Positions 33,900 through 43,397 are shown, counted from the stretch's first letter. The stretch is DNA of 64,000 nucleotides from Enterovibrio sp045679545 (GCF_045679545.1 NZ_CP166194.1:1302001-1366000), one strand, 5' to 3'. Program-made: numbers and translations. The notes: generated by a model from the letters alone, not told the origin.

Positions 33900-35165
33900 T
33901 TGAGCATTCTCAGGCAGTTTTGGCGTCGTTTGGTTTCAGTGTGGGTCTATATTCGACACATTCTCGTGGCGATGGTGGTTTTCACCAACGGCGCGATTAT
34001 CTTCCTGTCGGTGTGGGGGGCATCTGCTAACGTTCTTGATGTTTTTAATATCAAAAGCTTCACGGGCATCAATTGGTCTGATGTGGCCAACGGGCCTTGG
34101 TTTTTGCTCGGCATATTCCTTATGCTTAATGCGTTCGGCTTGCTCTTTCGCGCGCGCATTGCGTGGGCGGTTAGCCTCATACTGCTATTGATTGTTCTCG
34201 CATTTACTTGGCACTTCTTCCCGCATATTGGTAAGCATTTCTATTGGAGTGCGGGTGCGCTTGTATTGCTGATGGTGTGCAGCAAAGACTTCAATCACTC
34301 CAGTGCCACCGCAGGTGGTATCGCCGCACTCATCAGCTTCATCGCTTTACTCTTTTATTCCACCTACGGTGCTTTGTATTTTGGTGGTGGTTATCACCCG
34401 CCAATCCACGACTTGATGACGGCCTTTTATTTCTCCATGGTTACCATGACCACGGTGGGGTATGGCGACATTATTCCCATGACAGAAAGCGCTCGGTTAT
34501 TCACTGTTTCAGTCATCATTGCCGGGATCACGGTATTTGCCACTTCATTGACCACTGTGTTTGGCCCGCTTATCTGGGGCGGATTAAACAAGCTTGTAAA
34601 AGGGACTCCCAAGAAAATGAACAGAAAGAATCACTACATTGTTTGCGGCGTTTCGGTGTTGGCGCTGAGTACCATTTCTCAACTTAAACGGCGGAACTTT
34701 GATGTCACCGTGCTGACGGCGGAAGACGAAGAAAGATTTCCGCAAATCGAGCAACGGTTGGGCGGTAAGCTGGATATATTATCTGGCGATTGCACCGATA
34801 ACACCTTGCTGAAAACGGCGGGTGTCGATCAATGTCATGCGGTGTTGGCGTTAACCGACGATGATGCCACCAACGCATTCATTGTGTTGTCTGTTAAAGA
34901 GTTAAACCCTGACACTCGCACTGTGGTCGCGGTGAATGATGCAAAGAACATGAGCAAGGTGAAACAAGTAAAAGCGGATGTATTGTTGTCGCCGCAGTTG
35001 TTTGGCAGTGAAGTGTTGGCAAGTATTTTGTCTGGTGAAGCGCTCGACAACGAAAAATTACTCAACATGCTACTGCGCTCAGGGCAAGGCTTGGTGAAAG
35101 ACAAAGCGGACACCTCCAACAACGACGAAGCCAATGAAAGCGGTGGAAAGAACCCCGTTTCATAA
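33900..35165 (+). CDS. kch: Kch-type potassium channel with RCK/TrkA-N domain
   Basis: The protein is close to E. coli Kch along its length: six membrane helices, pore with selectivity filter TVGYGD, and a cytoplasmic RCK (TrkA-N) domain (HYIVCGVSVLALSTISQL...LSGDCTDNTLLKTAGVDQ). Conserved segments such as LLFYSTYGALY, SLTTVFGPLIWGG and LLSPQLFGSEVLA support the call. It moves K+ across the inner membrane. I chose the TTG at 33900 (421 residues, starting MSIL) because a GAGGG site lies six bases ahead; another in-frame TTG lies at 33894. It is convergent with the EamA gene, only 23 bp apart. Confidence 0.93.
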   Translation: MSILRQFWRRLVSVWVYIRHILVAMVVFTNGAIIFLSVWGASANVLDVFNIKSFTGINWSDVANGPWFLLGIFLMLNAFGLLFRARIAWAVSLILLLIVLAFTWHFFPHIGKHFYWSAGALVLLMVCSKDFNHSSATAGGIAALISFIALLFYSTYGALYFGGGYHPPIHDLMTAFYFSMVTMTTVGYGDIIPMTESARLFTVSVIIAGITVFATSLTTVFGPLIWGGLNKLVKGTPKKMNRKNHYIVCGVSVLALSTISQLKRRNFDVTVLTAEDEERFPQIEQRLGGKLDILSGDCTDNTLLKTAGVDQCHAVLALTDDDATNAFIVLSVKELNPDTRTVVAVNDAKNMSKVKQVKADVLLSPQLFGSEVLASILSGEALDNEKLLNMLLRSGQGLVKDKADTSNNDEANESGGKNPVS

Positions 35166-35188
35166 GGTGCAACTAACGTGAGTCAGCC

Positions 35189-36079
35189 TCATCCCGAGTG
35201 CTTTTTTTGACTCCAAATGGTATGCGCTGCCAGTGTGACAACGATGATCCCTGCGCCGAGTGCTACCGCGGGGGCGGGTGCTTCGCCGAGGAAAAGCCAA
35301 ACAAGCAAAGGGCCGAACAACACTTCGAGCAGTAGTATCAGGCTGGCTTCTGCGGCAGGCAAATAGCGCGGGCCAATGTTGATCAATAGGAATGAACACG
35401 GTAATACCACGCCGCAGAGCAACACGATATAAAGGTCTTTTATCGGAGGGAGTGAGAAAGGTTTCGCGCCAGCGAGAAAGGCAACCACTGCGGTGAATAT
35501 CCCTGAGTAAATCAAGAATACCGTGGCATAGCGGGCGTGTGTTTTACGCAGCATGATCAGATACACCGACATTGAAATCGCCGTCACCATCGCCAAAGAG
35601 TCCCCTTCCAACTCGGCGGGGTTGGGCTGATAGCCAAACACCAGCCATATCCCTCCCACGGAAATGATAATGGCGATAATCGTCGATCGACTGAGCTTCT
35701 CTCCCAAAAAGAAAAAACCGAGCACGGCGGTGATCAAAGGCGCGGTATTGGTGATAACCAGCGTGCTGGTCACTTCGGTATGATCGAGTGAAAAAACAAA
35801 ACAGATCGTGGATGCCGAAAATAACACTGAGGTCAGTAGGGTACTGATTTTCGGTCGAAATAGATGTTCTTTTAGAACCTGTTTATCCATTTTCCACTGT
35901 GCCAAAAAGAACACGATGGCGGGCAGCAGCCCTCGCCAGAAAATTAACGTCCATTCATCGCTGTCAATGAGGCGCACCAACAAGCTGTCGAAACTGAGAA
36001 TCATTACCCCAAGCATGGTGAAAAGACGGCCTCTGCTTTCACCTTGGAAGCGATTGAATAGGCTTGAAATCAAAGTCAT
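35189..36079 (-). CDS. EamA-type DMT exporter
   Basis: The 296-residue inner-membrane protein has ten predicted helices and two EamA repeats; the segment VITNTAPLITAVLGFFFLGEKLS is typical of the first repeat and LLLEVLFGPLLVWLFLGEAPA of the second. DMT exporters remove metabolites such as amino acids. Its start overlaps the stop of the APC permease gene upstream as ATGA, so the two are translationally coupled. Substrate unknown. Confidence 0.88.
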   Translation of the reverse strand: MTLISSLFNRFQGESRGRLFTMLGVMILSFDSLLVRLIDSDEWTLIFWRGLLPAIVFFLAQWKMDKQVLKEHLFRPKISTLLTSVLFSASTICFVFSLDHTEVTSTLVITNTAPLITAVLGFFFLGEKLSRSTIIAIIISVGGIWLVFGYQPNPAELEGDSLAMVTAISMSVYLIMLRKTHARYATVFLIYSGIFTAVVAFLAGAKPFSLPPIKDLYIVLLCGVVLPCSFLLINIGPRYLPAAEASLILLLEVLFGPLLVWLFLGEAPAPAVALGAGIIVVTLAAHTIWSQKKHSG

Positions 36080-37395
36080 TGTTGCTCACTGTTTGAATTG
36101 TCAGGTTGTTGGTTGTCGATATCAGGTCTGCGCCAGCCAATAAGCAGACTAAAGAATGCTGCGGCTGCCAGCGTGAGACATTCTAACCAGAGCTTTTCAA
36201 GAATCATCTCGCCGATAAAGGTGGCAAATATCGCCGTCATGAAAACAAACCCCAGGGCGATAATTAAGGGGTTGGCATGGCATTCTTTTCGTCTGCGCCA
36301 ACACACGATAAAAACAGCGATATAGCAGGCCAGAAACGTTGCACTGGCGACGTTGGCAATGGAAGACAAATCGAAGAAATTGGTGAGCACAATGACAATG
36401 GCGATCAGGCTGTAAAAGCCTCGGGTTCCGCCAGCAAAAGAGTGGATACGAAATATCTGCGGCAAGATCCCGCTACTCCCCATTCGCTTAGAGACATTGA
36501 GCATGGAGAAGATGTTCGCGACGATAGAAGAAGCGGTAGCAAACAAAGCCGCGAGCGAAACTAAAATGAAGCCCCAATTACCTAAAATTGGCTCCGCAGC
36601 TTGTGCCACCGCCGTGTCGGTGTATTTCACCAAATCCTCAGGTGCAACATTCCCTAGTACCACCAATGCCAGCACGACATAGAGCGCCATGACAACGCCG
36701 ACCGCGAGCATGAAAGCGCGTGGCATGGTTTTTTCAGGATCACTGACATCGGCCGCAGCGGTTGCCATCATGCCGAACCCTGAGTAAGCAAAAAACGCGA
36801 GCCCAATACTGGAAAACATCATCGAAGGGGCGACATTGTTATGCACTTCAAGCATGACGGGTTTGATGGTAACGGCGCCAACGACGATGAAAAGGGCGAG
36901 AATGCTGAGTTTTATCGCCACAAGGAACATTTCAATGCGTCCCACCGCTTTAGATCCCATGAGATTAACGATGGTGAGGAGGATCATAATGCCGGTGGCA
37001 TAAACATTCACCCAGCCGCTGTGATCTGGCTGATGAACAACGCGCGCAGCATAGGCACCAAAGGCTTTCGCAACAAGTGCGAGGGTGAGTACAAGGGTAA
37101 TGAGGTACAAGCAGGCTAATGCGCGTTCGATTCGTGGTGAACCCATACCGAGCGCGAAGAAATCTGTCACACCGCCGCGGGAGGGAAATTTAGCGCAAAG
37201 TCTGGCGTATGAGTAACCGGAGAAAAGCGCGGCGATGCCAGCTAACACAAACACAATCCACGTCTCTCCGCGCACATTAACAGCAATTTGACCGAGCAGT
37301 GCAAACACCCCCGCGCCAACCATAGAACCAATGCCCAACGCGACAACACCCCATAGACTGATGTGACGGTGGTGCGAAGAGGTGGGGTCTGCCAT
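36076..37395 (-). CDS. APC-family amino acid permease
   Basis: The 439-residue protein has about twelve membrane helices and the APC signature near the start (LWGVVALGIGSMVGAGVFALLG). It imports or exchanges an amino acid or amine. A good ribosome site (AGGGAG) precedes the ATG. It is coupled to the EamA gene downstream, so one may import and the other export the same class of compound, which is speculation. Substrate unknown. Confidence 0.88.
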   Translation of the reverse strand: MADPTSSHHRHISLWGVVALGIGSMVGAGVFALLGQIAVNVRGETWIVFVLAGIAALFSGYSYARLCAKFPSRGGVTDFFALGMGSPRIERALACLYLITLVLTLALVAKAFGAYAARVVHQPDHSGWVNVYATGIMILLTIVNLMGSKAVGRIEMFLVAIKLSILALFIVVGAVTIKPVMLEVHNNVAPSMMFSSIGLAFFAYSGFGMMATAAADVSDPEKTMPRAFMLAVGVVMALYVVLALVVLGNVAPEDLVKYTDTAVAQAAEPILGNWGFILVSLAALFATASSIVANIFSMLNVSKRMGSSGILPQIFRIHSFAGGTRGFYSLIAIVIVLTNFFDLSSIANVASATFLACYIAVFIVCWRRRKECHANPLIIALGFVFMTAIFATFIGEMILEKLWLECLTLAAAAFFSLLIGWRRPDIDNQQPDNSNSEQQ

Positions 37396-37555
37396 TAAAG
37401 CTCCCTACAGTTGGCGAGTGATACCAATTGGAATAAAAAAACACAAAGTAACTAGCACGATAGTTCACCGGAATAGGTGGCGTTGCCGCGTATGTGTGAC
37501 AAAAGGAAGGAATTTGTTGGCGTCGAAAAGTAGCTCGAAGAGAGAGGATAGCGGA

Positions 37556-37582
37556 TTCCGCCCACTATTGCCGTGGGCGGAA
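37556..37582. other. Strong hairpin past the btsR stop
   Basis: A perfect 10-bp stem (TTCCGCCCAC / GTGGGCGGAA) lies 9 bp after the btsR stop but has no T-run on either strand. It may protect the mRNA end or be a factor-dependent stop. Confidence 0.55.
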
Positions 37583-37590
37583 CAACAGGG

Positions 37591-38322
37591 TCAGTTTCCT
37601 GTTAAGCCTATCGCCTCTTTAAGTACTTTGAGGTAACGACGACTGATCGGAATGGTGAAATCGCTGGTGGTGATGACTTCTGCCAACCCGTTTTCCAGCA
37701 ACGTAATCTCGCGAATATGCTGAACATTGACCAAATACTGGCGATGACAACGCAGCAGCGGCGTTTTCTCTTCCAGCGTTTTTAATGTCAGTTGCGTGCT
37801 GGCGGTTTGTGTTGCCGAGCGCACATGCACGCCGCTGAGATCGGAATACACGCTTTCAACGTGATGGGTTGGAATAAGCAGGATGCGGTTATGGCCCACG
37901 CACGGAATTTGCGCTAAACATTCGCTGGCAATAGCGGATACATTTTGCTGAAGCGTATCCTTTTGTGCATTTCGCACCAGCTTCTGCAAGGTTTTGACCA
38001 AGCGCTGAGGTTCGACGGGTTTGAGCAGATAATCAAATGCGTTGTCTTCAAACGCCTGAATGGCGTATTGATCGTAAGCGGTGACAAAAACCACGTAAGG
38101 CATATTGTCAGGGTCGAGCATAGAAAGCAGATCTAGCCCTGTGACTTGTGGCATTTGAATATCCACAAATACCACATCGGGGCGCAGTTCATTGATTTTT
38201 TTCAGCCCAATAATGGCATTTGGTGCTTCCCCAACCACGGTAATATCACCGGATTCTTTGAGAAGTTCAGTCAATTCTTCTCGGGCGAATTGTTCGTCGT
38301 CAATAACGAGTGCCGTTAACAT
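37591..38322 (-). CDS. btsR: LytTR response regulator BtsR
   Basis: The 243-residue protein has a receiver domain (phospho-Asp in DVVFVDIQMPQ, Lys in YLLKPVEP) and a C-terminal LytTR DNA-binding domain (HVESVYSDLSGVHVRS, LLRCHRQYLVNVQHI). Size and partner fit BtsR (YehT). BtsR acts with BtsS to switch on the pyruvate transporter gene when pyruvate is present. Three copies of its known box ACCACTCA lie in front of the transporter gene 1.8 kb away. The gene is 5 bp downstream of btsS. Confidence 0.93.
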   Translation of the reverse strand: MLTALVIDDEQFAREELTELLKESGDITVVGEAPNAIIGLKKINELRPDVVFVDIQMPQVTGLDLLSMLDPDNMPYVVFVTAYDQYAIQAFEDNAFDYLLKPVEPQRLVKTLQKLVRNAQKDTLQQNVSAIASECLAQIPCVGHNRILLIPTHHVESVYSDLSGVHVRSATQTASTQLTLKTLEEKTPLLRCHRQYLVNVQHIREITLLENGLAEVITTSDFTIPISRRYLKVLKEAIGLTGN

Positions 38323-38327
38323 CCTAT

Positions 38328-40013
38328 TTATGCACCTTTGTTCATTTCTGCGGCCGGAATGATAAACGTCATTCGGGTAAATTGGTCACGCTCGCAGTCG
38401 ATTTTTAGCTGTGAGTCACGTCCGAACTGGTTTTCTAGCCTTTTTGTCACGATTTCTAGCCCCAATCCCTGATGATTGTTGGCGGGAGGCTGGTAACAGC
38501 CTGCATTGTCTTCTACCGTAATGGCAAAACCTAGCGGTGTGTTTTGGCTGTAAACCCGCACCTGTCCGCCTTCCAGTCGTGTTGAAATACCATGCTTGAT
38601 GGCATTTTCAACCAGAGGTTGCAGAGTGAAACTGGGGATCTGAATATCCAGCAGGGCGTCATCAATCGAAATGTCGACATTGAGCCTGTCAGTGAAGCGC
38701 GCTTTCTCGATGCTGAGGTAAGCGTTAACGTGCTCCAATTCTTCGCGCAATGAGACCGTGTTGATGTTCTGTTTGAGGTTGCTTCGGAAAAACTGCGATA
38801 GATTCTGGATCAGCTCACGTGCTTTATCAGGGTCGCGGCGAATCACGGCGCTAATGGTATTGAGCGCATTAAACAAAAAATGTGGATTCACTTGGGCTTG
38901 TAGCAGCTTGATTTCAGCCTGCGTTAGCAATGACTTTTGCTGCAAGTAACCACTAAACAGAATTTGGCTTGAAAGCAGTTGGGCAATGCCTTCTGCCATC
39001 GACATATTGATGGTGGAAAACAGCTTATGCTTGCGCTCATAAAGCTTGATCGTGCCAACCACATCATCGCCAGAACGCAGTGGGATTATCAGGGCAGAGC
39101 CCAGTTTGCAATCTGGAGACAACGAGCATTGGTAAGGATGCTCTTTGCCATCGAGATAGATAATGACGTCTTTGCTCATGGCATCTAGGGTGCTTTGTGA
39201 TGAAATCTTGGTGTCGGGCACATGGTGATCGTCACCCACGCCGACAAACGCGAGAATCTTTTCTTTGTCGGTAATCGCCACCGCGCCGACTTGGGTCTCT
39301 TCATAAATGATGCGGGCGATTTTGTTGGCGCTGTCTTGATTGAAGCCTTGGTGCAGAATGCCAACACTGCGTTTTGCAATGGTCAGTGCGCGGCGTGAGA
39401 AGGTAGCGGAATATTTCTCGAAGATGGTTTTCCTGTCTTGCAGGATGCTCATAAACAAGGCTGCACCTAACGAGTTGGCAATGATCATCGGGGCCGCAAT
39501 GGCAGAAACTAGGGCGTAGGCTTGATCAAACGGTTTGGCAACAAGCAACAATATGGACATCTGGACAATTTCGGCCACAAAGGTAATGCCAAACACCACC
39601 GCAGGATTGAAAAGCAGACTGACACGATGACGCTTCACCAAATACACGTGGAGCATGCCGCCAATTAAGCCTTCTGCCGTCGTCGAAATAGCACAGGCCA
39701 CATCGGTGAAACCACCAAGCGTATAGCGGTGAATGCCGCCGGTAAGGCCAACAAAAAAGCCCACCACAGGCCCGCCGAATAAGCCGCCCATCACTGCACC
39801 AATCGCGCGAGTATTGGCAATAGCATCGTCAATGTGAAGACCAAAGTAAGTGCCGAGAATACAAAAGCCAGAAAAGAGAACGTAACAAATAAGACGATGG
39901 CTTAAGCGAGAAGAAATGTTGAGCAAGGGCAGAATGATAGGGGTTTTGCTGAGCATGTACGCCAGCACCAAATACACACACATTTGCTGCAAGAGCGAAA
40001 GAACCAGTTCCAT
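38328..40013 (-). CDS. btsS: LytS-type sensor histidine kinase BtsS
   Basis: The 561-residue kinase has five to six N-terminal membrane helices (5TMR-LYT domain), a GAF domain (about 215-350), and a HisKA_7TM/LytS kinase region with the phospho-His in NPHFLFNALNTISA, an N-box with LQPLVENAIKHG, and GLGLEIVTKRL. This is the same length as E. coli BtsS (YehU), a high-affinity pyruvate receptor. Its gene starts only 118 bp from the transporter's stop. The pyruvate ligand is inferred from the family and the neighbouring box array. Confidence 0.93.
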   Translation of the reverse strand: MELVLSLLQQMCVYLVLAYMLSKTPIILPLLNISSRLSHRLICYVLFSGFCILGTYFGLHIDDAIANTRAIGAVMGGLFGGPVVGFFVGLTGGIHRYTLGGFTDVACAISTTAEGLIGGMLHVYLVKRHRVSLLFNPAVVFGITFVAEIVQMSILLLVAKPFDQAYALVSAIAAPMIIANSLGAALFMSILQDRKTIFEKYSATFSRRALTIAKRSVGILHQGFNQDSANKIARIIYEETQVGAVAITDKEKILAFVGVGDDHHVPDTKISSQSTLDAMSKDVIIYLDGKEHPYQCSLSPDCKLGSALIIPLRSGDDVVGTIKLYERKHKLFSTINMSMAEGIAQLLSSQILFSGYLQQKSLLTQAEIKLLQAQVNPHFLFNALNTISAVIRRDPDKARELIQNLSQFFRSNLKQNINTVSLREELEHVNAYLSIEKARFTDRLNVDISIDDALLDIQIPSFTLQPLVENAIKHGISTRLEGGQVRVYSQNTPLGFAITVEDNAGCYQPPANNHQGLGLEIVTKRLENQFGRDSQLKIDCERDQFTRMTFIIPAAEMNKGA

Positions 40014-40070
40014 GGTGAGCCTTCTTATTTTGGTTTGTCTGTATTGTACTCAGGCTTGGCTTGCAAACAA

Positions 40071-40095
40071 CAAGAGCCTGACAATGCAGGCTCTT
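40071..40095 (-). terminator. Terminator after the pyruvate transporter gene
   Basis: A 10-bp stem CAAGAGCCTG / CAGGCTCTTG followed by TTGTTTG on the minus strand lies 36 bp past the stop codon. Confidence 0.8.
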
Positions 40096-40131
40096 GATTT
40101 AACGTTATTTCGGCAGTTCTGTTTAACCGCT

Positions 40132-41625
40132 TTACGCTGTTTTGGTGACGACTTCGGTCTCTTCTTCGTCAGCTAAGTCAATGTCGCCTTTACCTTTCGA
40201 CTTCTTAATCACATAGCCCGTCACGAACAAGGTAAACACGATGCCTGCGGTCGTGGAGATGTTCATTGGTAAACCAAAGCCCAGTGCGTTGTTGTTGAGA
40301 ATGAAAGTCGCACACACTGTGGTCATGAACATGGCTGGCACCGTCGCGATCCAATGCAGTTTGTTATGGCGAAGCAAGTAAGCAGAAGCTGTCCAAAGCA
40401 TCATCACTGCCGTGGTTTGGTTAGCAAAGCCGAAGTAGCGCCAGATAATCCCGAAATCCACTTGTGTTAACACGCCACCAAGCACAAACAGAGGCAGCGC
40501 CATTAACAGACGATTGCGCAGTGTTTTCTGTTCCATGTTGAAGTATTCAGCCAAAATCAAGCGGCTAGAGCGGAACGCCGTGTCACCAGAAGTGATTGGC
40601 AAAATAACCACACCCAGGAAGGCAAGAATACCGCCAAACACACCCAGCAGACCAAAAGATGCACCGTAAACCACATTGCCAGGGCCACCGTTTGCTACCG
40701 CGTCTTGCAGTGATTCAAGTGAACCGAAGAACGACAAGGCAATTGCACACCAAATCAGCGCGATGATGCCTTCACCAATCATTGCCCCGTAGAACACAAA
40801 GCGGCCGTTCTTCTCATTTTCCATGCAGCGTGCCATCAATGGTGACTGGGTAGCATGGAAGCCAGAGATAGCGCCACAAGCGATGGTGATAAATAGCGCA
40901 GGCCAAAGCGGCATGTCATTCGGATTTAAATTGGAGAACATGTCTTTGACTTCAAAGCTGCCCATCACAGTGTGCTCGTCTGACAAGCCAATCGCTGTCA
41001 TCAAACCCACGGACATGAAAATCAGCAGCGCACCAAAGAACGGATAGAAGCGACCGATGATTTTATCAACCGGCACAATCGTCGCAATGATGTAGTAAGC
41101 AAAGATAATAACAACCATGGTGGTCATGCTAACGGTCAGGCTAGTTTGGTCGTTGATCAGGTTTGTAATCATGCCCGCAGGCGCTGAAACAAAGACCACA
41201 CCGACCAAAAGCAAAAGAACAATGGCAAAGATGTTCATAAAATGTTTTGCGCCATTGCCCAAGTAGCGGCCTGTGATGGTAGGAACAGATGCGCCGCCAT
41301 TACGAACAGAAAGCATGCCTGAGAAATAATCGTGTACCGCACCTGCGAAGACACAACCCACCACAATCCACAACATGGCTGCGGGGCCATAAAGCGCACC
41401 CATGATAGGGCCGAAGATTGGCCCCACACCTGCGATATTTAAAAGCTGAACCAGATACACCTTAGGGGTAGACATTGGAACAAAGTCGACACCGTCGGTT
41501 TTGGTGTGAGCGGGGGTTTTACGCTGTTCGTTGATACCAAATACTTTTTCAACAAACGCACCGTAAATAAAGTAGCCACCGATTAACGCGGCAACGCAGG
41601 TGAGAAACCAAACCATGACAATCAT
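40132..41625 (-). CDS. btsT: CstA-family pyruvate transporter
   Basis: The 497-residue membrane protein is a carbon starvation CstA-family permease (FIYGAFVEKVFGINEQRKTPA, IAGVGPIFGPIMGALYGPAAMLWI, YFGFANQTTAVMMLWTAS). It is shorter than E. coli BtsT (about 716 residues) but normal for the short CstA group found in Vibrio, whose BtsSR-controlled member has been described as a pyruvate importer (BtsU in V. campbellii). Three BtsR boxes lie 68-115 bp before its start, which ties it to BtsSR. The symbol btsT is used by function; btsU would fit the Vibrio naming. Ribosome site AAGGATG. Confidence 0.88.
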   Translation of the reverse strand: MIVMVWFLTCVAALIGGYFIYGAFVEKVFGINEQRKTPAHTKTDGVDFVPMSTPKVYLVQLLNIAGVGPIFGPIMGALYGPAAMLWIVVGCVFAGAVHDYFSGMLSVRNGGASVPTITGRYLGNGAKHFMNIFAIVLLLLVGVVFVSAPAGMITNLINDQTSLTVSMTTMVVIIFAYYIIATIVPVDKIIGRFYPFFGALLIFMSVGLMTAIGLSDEHTVMGSFEVKDMFSNLNPNDMPLWPALFITIACGAISGFHATQSPLMARCMENEKNGRFVFYGAMIGEGIIALIWCAIALSFFGSLESLQDAVANGGPGNVVYGASFGLLGVFGGILAFLGVVILPITSGDTAFRSSRLILAEYFNMEQKTLRNRLLMALPLFVLGGVLTQVDFGIIWRYFGFANQTTAVMMLWTASAYLLRHNKLHWIATVPAMFMTTVCATFILNNNALGFGLPMNISTTAGIVFTLFVTGYVIKKSKGKGDIDLADEEETEVVTKTA

Positions 41626-41692
41626 CCTTATTGAATTAATTCACGCTGCCAACAATAGGCTTCGATGAGCAAGGATGCATTTGGTGAATGGG

Positions 41693-41740
41693 TGAGTGGT
41701 GTTATGGCGTGCTGAGTGGTCGATATGGCCAGTGAGTGGT
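41693..41740 (-). promoter_or_regulatory. Three evenly spaced BtsR binding boxes
   Basis: The octamer TGAGTGGT (ACCACTCA on the coding strand of the transporter gene) occurs at 41693-41700, 41713-41720 and 41733-41740, exactly 20 bp from start to start. It matches the BtsR box ACC(G/A)CT(C/T)A known from E. coli, where two copies are 13 bp apart; here the gaps are 12 bp and there are three copies. Confidence 0.85.
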
Positions 41741-41808
41741 TTGAGGCAAATTAAGAGGTCTAGTGGGATCAACGTGTTCAATGTGAAACATTCAGGGCAG
41801 TGTTAAAC

Positions 41809-41842
41809 AATAAGGCTACACAACCAAGTGCGTAGCCTTATT
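41809..41842 (-). terminator. Terminator after the Met/His-repeat permease gene
   Basis: An 11-bp perfect stem (AATAAGGCTAC / GTAGCCTTATT) is followed by TTGTTT on the minus strand, 11 bp past the stop. Confidence 0.78.
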
Positions 41843-41853
41843 ACTTCAGAACG

Positions 41854-43335
41854 CTACATACTCATTCCCATTCCCGCATTGGCTTTTTTGCCCACTTTGT
41901 AGTACCAAATTGAAAGCGGGATAAAAATCAGGTTCATGATGGTGGTGAAATTCAGGCCGAAACCGTCTTGGATCAGCGGTCTGAGGGTTTCACTCGAAAC
42001 CGCGACACCAAACCCGGAGAAAATGGCATCAATACACAACCCCGTAAATAAAATCGCTACAAAGAGCAGTCCCACCATCCATTTGGTGGGGCGAGTACCA
42101 TAGTATTTTTGGTACACCCGCATCATGGGAATGGTCAGCACATCTGCCAAAATAAAACCGATAACCCCTCCGAATGAAATACCGCCATGCCAAAGCGCTG
42201 CCGCCAACAGCAAATTACCGACTGAGCAGACATACGCGATCATGGCGACGAAAATACCAATAATCACATCAAGGAAGGAATGCAGCCATGCAGGCATATT
42301 CACATCGCTGCTGATAAACAAAGCGCGCCAACCGTCAAGCGGCACAATGGCGATAAGCACTGAAGAGACCATCACACCAATTAAGATCTCCTTGCCAATC
42401 ATCGCCAGATCCATGTGAAAGAATCCCGCGGACTTGCTGATTTTCGCCATGGTGGGAGATAACGGGGCTTTGGGCTGCATGGAATCCATATCCATGTGCT
42501 CGTGGCCTTCGTGCTTCATGTTAGACATATCCATGCCGCAGTCGCTTTCTTCATGTTTGTCAGCGGGCTTGTTCATGTCCATGTGTTCATGACCTTCGTG
42601 CTTCATGTTAGACATATCCATGCCGCAGTCGCTTTCTTCATGTTTGTCAGCGGGCTTGCCCATGTCCATGTGTTCATGACCTTCGTGCTTCATGGCCGAC
42701 ATATCCATGCCGCAGTCGCTTTCTTCATGTTTGTCAGCGGGCTTGTCCATGTCCATGTGTTCATGGCCTTCATGCTTCATGGCCGACATATCCATGCCGC
42801 AGTCGCTCATGGTTGCTGGTACTTCGCTGGATTTTGGTTTTTGGTCGGCCTCTAATTTCTGACGTAGCTCTGCTTCGACATCTTTTGGGAAAAAGCGTCC
42901 AAACAAGAAGGCGACGGTCATGATCAGAATTAACCCACCAATGATTTCCCCCCAAAAGAATGTCCAACCGAGCAAGGCAACCAAGACGATGAACATTTCC
43001 ACGATAAGGTTGGTACTGGAGACAAGAAAAGCCATTGCATTGGCGATGGTGGATTTTTTAATCATCAAGGTGTGGGAAAGCGAAGCTGCGGCATAAGAGC
43101 AGGACGATGAAACAACACCAAGCAAGGTGGTGAAGGCGAGGCTTTTTACGCTAGTGCTACCCAAGTGCTTGGCGACGGTTTCCACTGGAAGCCAATTGCG
43201 AATAAAGGAAGAAAGAATTAAACCAAACGCCAGTGGCCAATATATTTGCCACACCATGTTGAAGAACACATCAATGAAATGAAAGATAACATTCGAATTT
43301 TCGCCGTTCATCAGTGCTTTCCGTCTATTTGCCAA
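41854..43335 (-). CDS. ArsP/YraQ-type permease with a Met/His/Cys repeat domain
   Basis: The ends of the 493-residue protein match the predicted permease family PF03773 (ArsP_1/YraQ, eight-plus helices; SSCSYAAASLSHTLM with a Cys in the first half, GNLLLAAALWHGGISFGGVIGF in the second). Between them (about 178-285) are four copies of a 29-residue unit with core CGMDMS, MKHEGHEHMDM and KPADKHEE. The many Met, His and Cys residues suggest binding of copper or another soft metal. It may export or sense a metal or metalloid; this is inference. A His-rich gene lies 125 bp upstream on the same strand. Membrane topology would place the repeats in one large loop. Confidence 0.85.
   Translation of the reverse strand: MANRRKALMNGENSNVIFHFIDVFFNMVWQIYWPLAFGLILSSFIRNWLPVETVAKHLGSTSVKSLAFTTLLGVVSSSCSYAAASLSHTLMIKKSTIANAMAFLVSSTNLIVEMFIVLVALLGWTFFWGEIIGGLILIMTVAFLFGRFFPKDVEAELRQKLEADQKPKSSEVPATMSDCGMDMSAMKHEGHEHMDMDKPADKHEESDCGMDMSAMKHEGHEHMDMGKPADKHEESDCGMDMSNMKHEGHEHMDMNKPADKHEESDCGMDMSNMKHEGHEHMDMDSMQPKAPLSPTMAKISKSAGFFHMDLAMIGKEILIGVMVSSVLIAIVPLDGWRALFISSDVNMPAWLHSFLDVIIGIFVAMIAYVCSVGNLLLAAALWHGGISFGGVIGFILADVLTIPMMRVYQKYYGTRPTKWMVGLLFVAILFTGLCIDAIFSGFGVAVSSETLRPLIQDGFGLNFTTIMNLIFIPLSIWYYKVGKKANAGMGMSM
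42484..42805 (-). repeat. Four tandem 87-bp repeats inside the permease gene
   Basis: The 87-bp unit keeps its phase exactly (for example CCATGCCGCA at 42531, 42618, 42705 and 42792). Units differ by a few bases, with units 1-2 and 3-4 more alike in pairs (SAM versus SNM). Such arrays can change copy number by slippage or recombination. Confidence 0.92.
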
Positions 43336-43397
43336 TTGGAATTAAGGGTAGTGGACGCCGTGACAACCACGTGTATCACAAAAGATTCTCTATCAAC

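Noticed and set aside
33815..34030. 71-codon plus-strand frame upstream of kch
   Set aside because: It overlaps the start of kch in another frame and has no motif.
42484..42805. Regular repeats as a possible CRISPR array
   Set aside because: The units are in frame within a coding sequence, contiguous with no spacers, and code for a clear peptide repeat.
42496..42855. 119-codon plus-strand frame opposite the permease repeats
   Set aside because: It is the antisense of the Met/His repeats and has no independent support.
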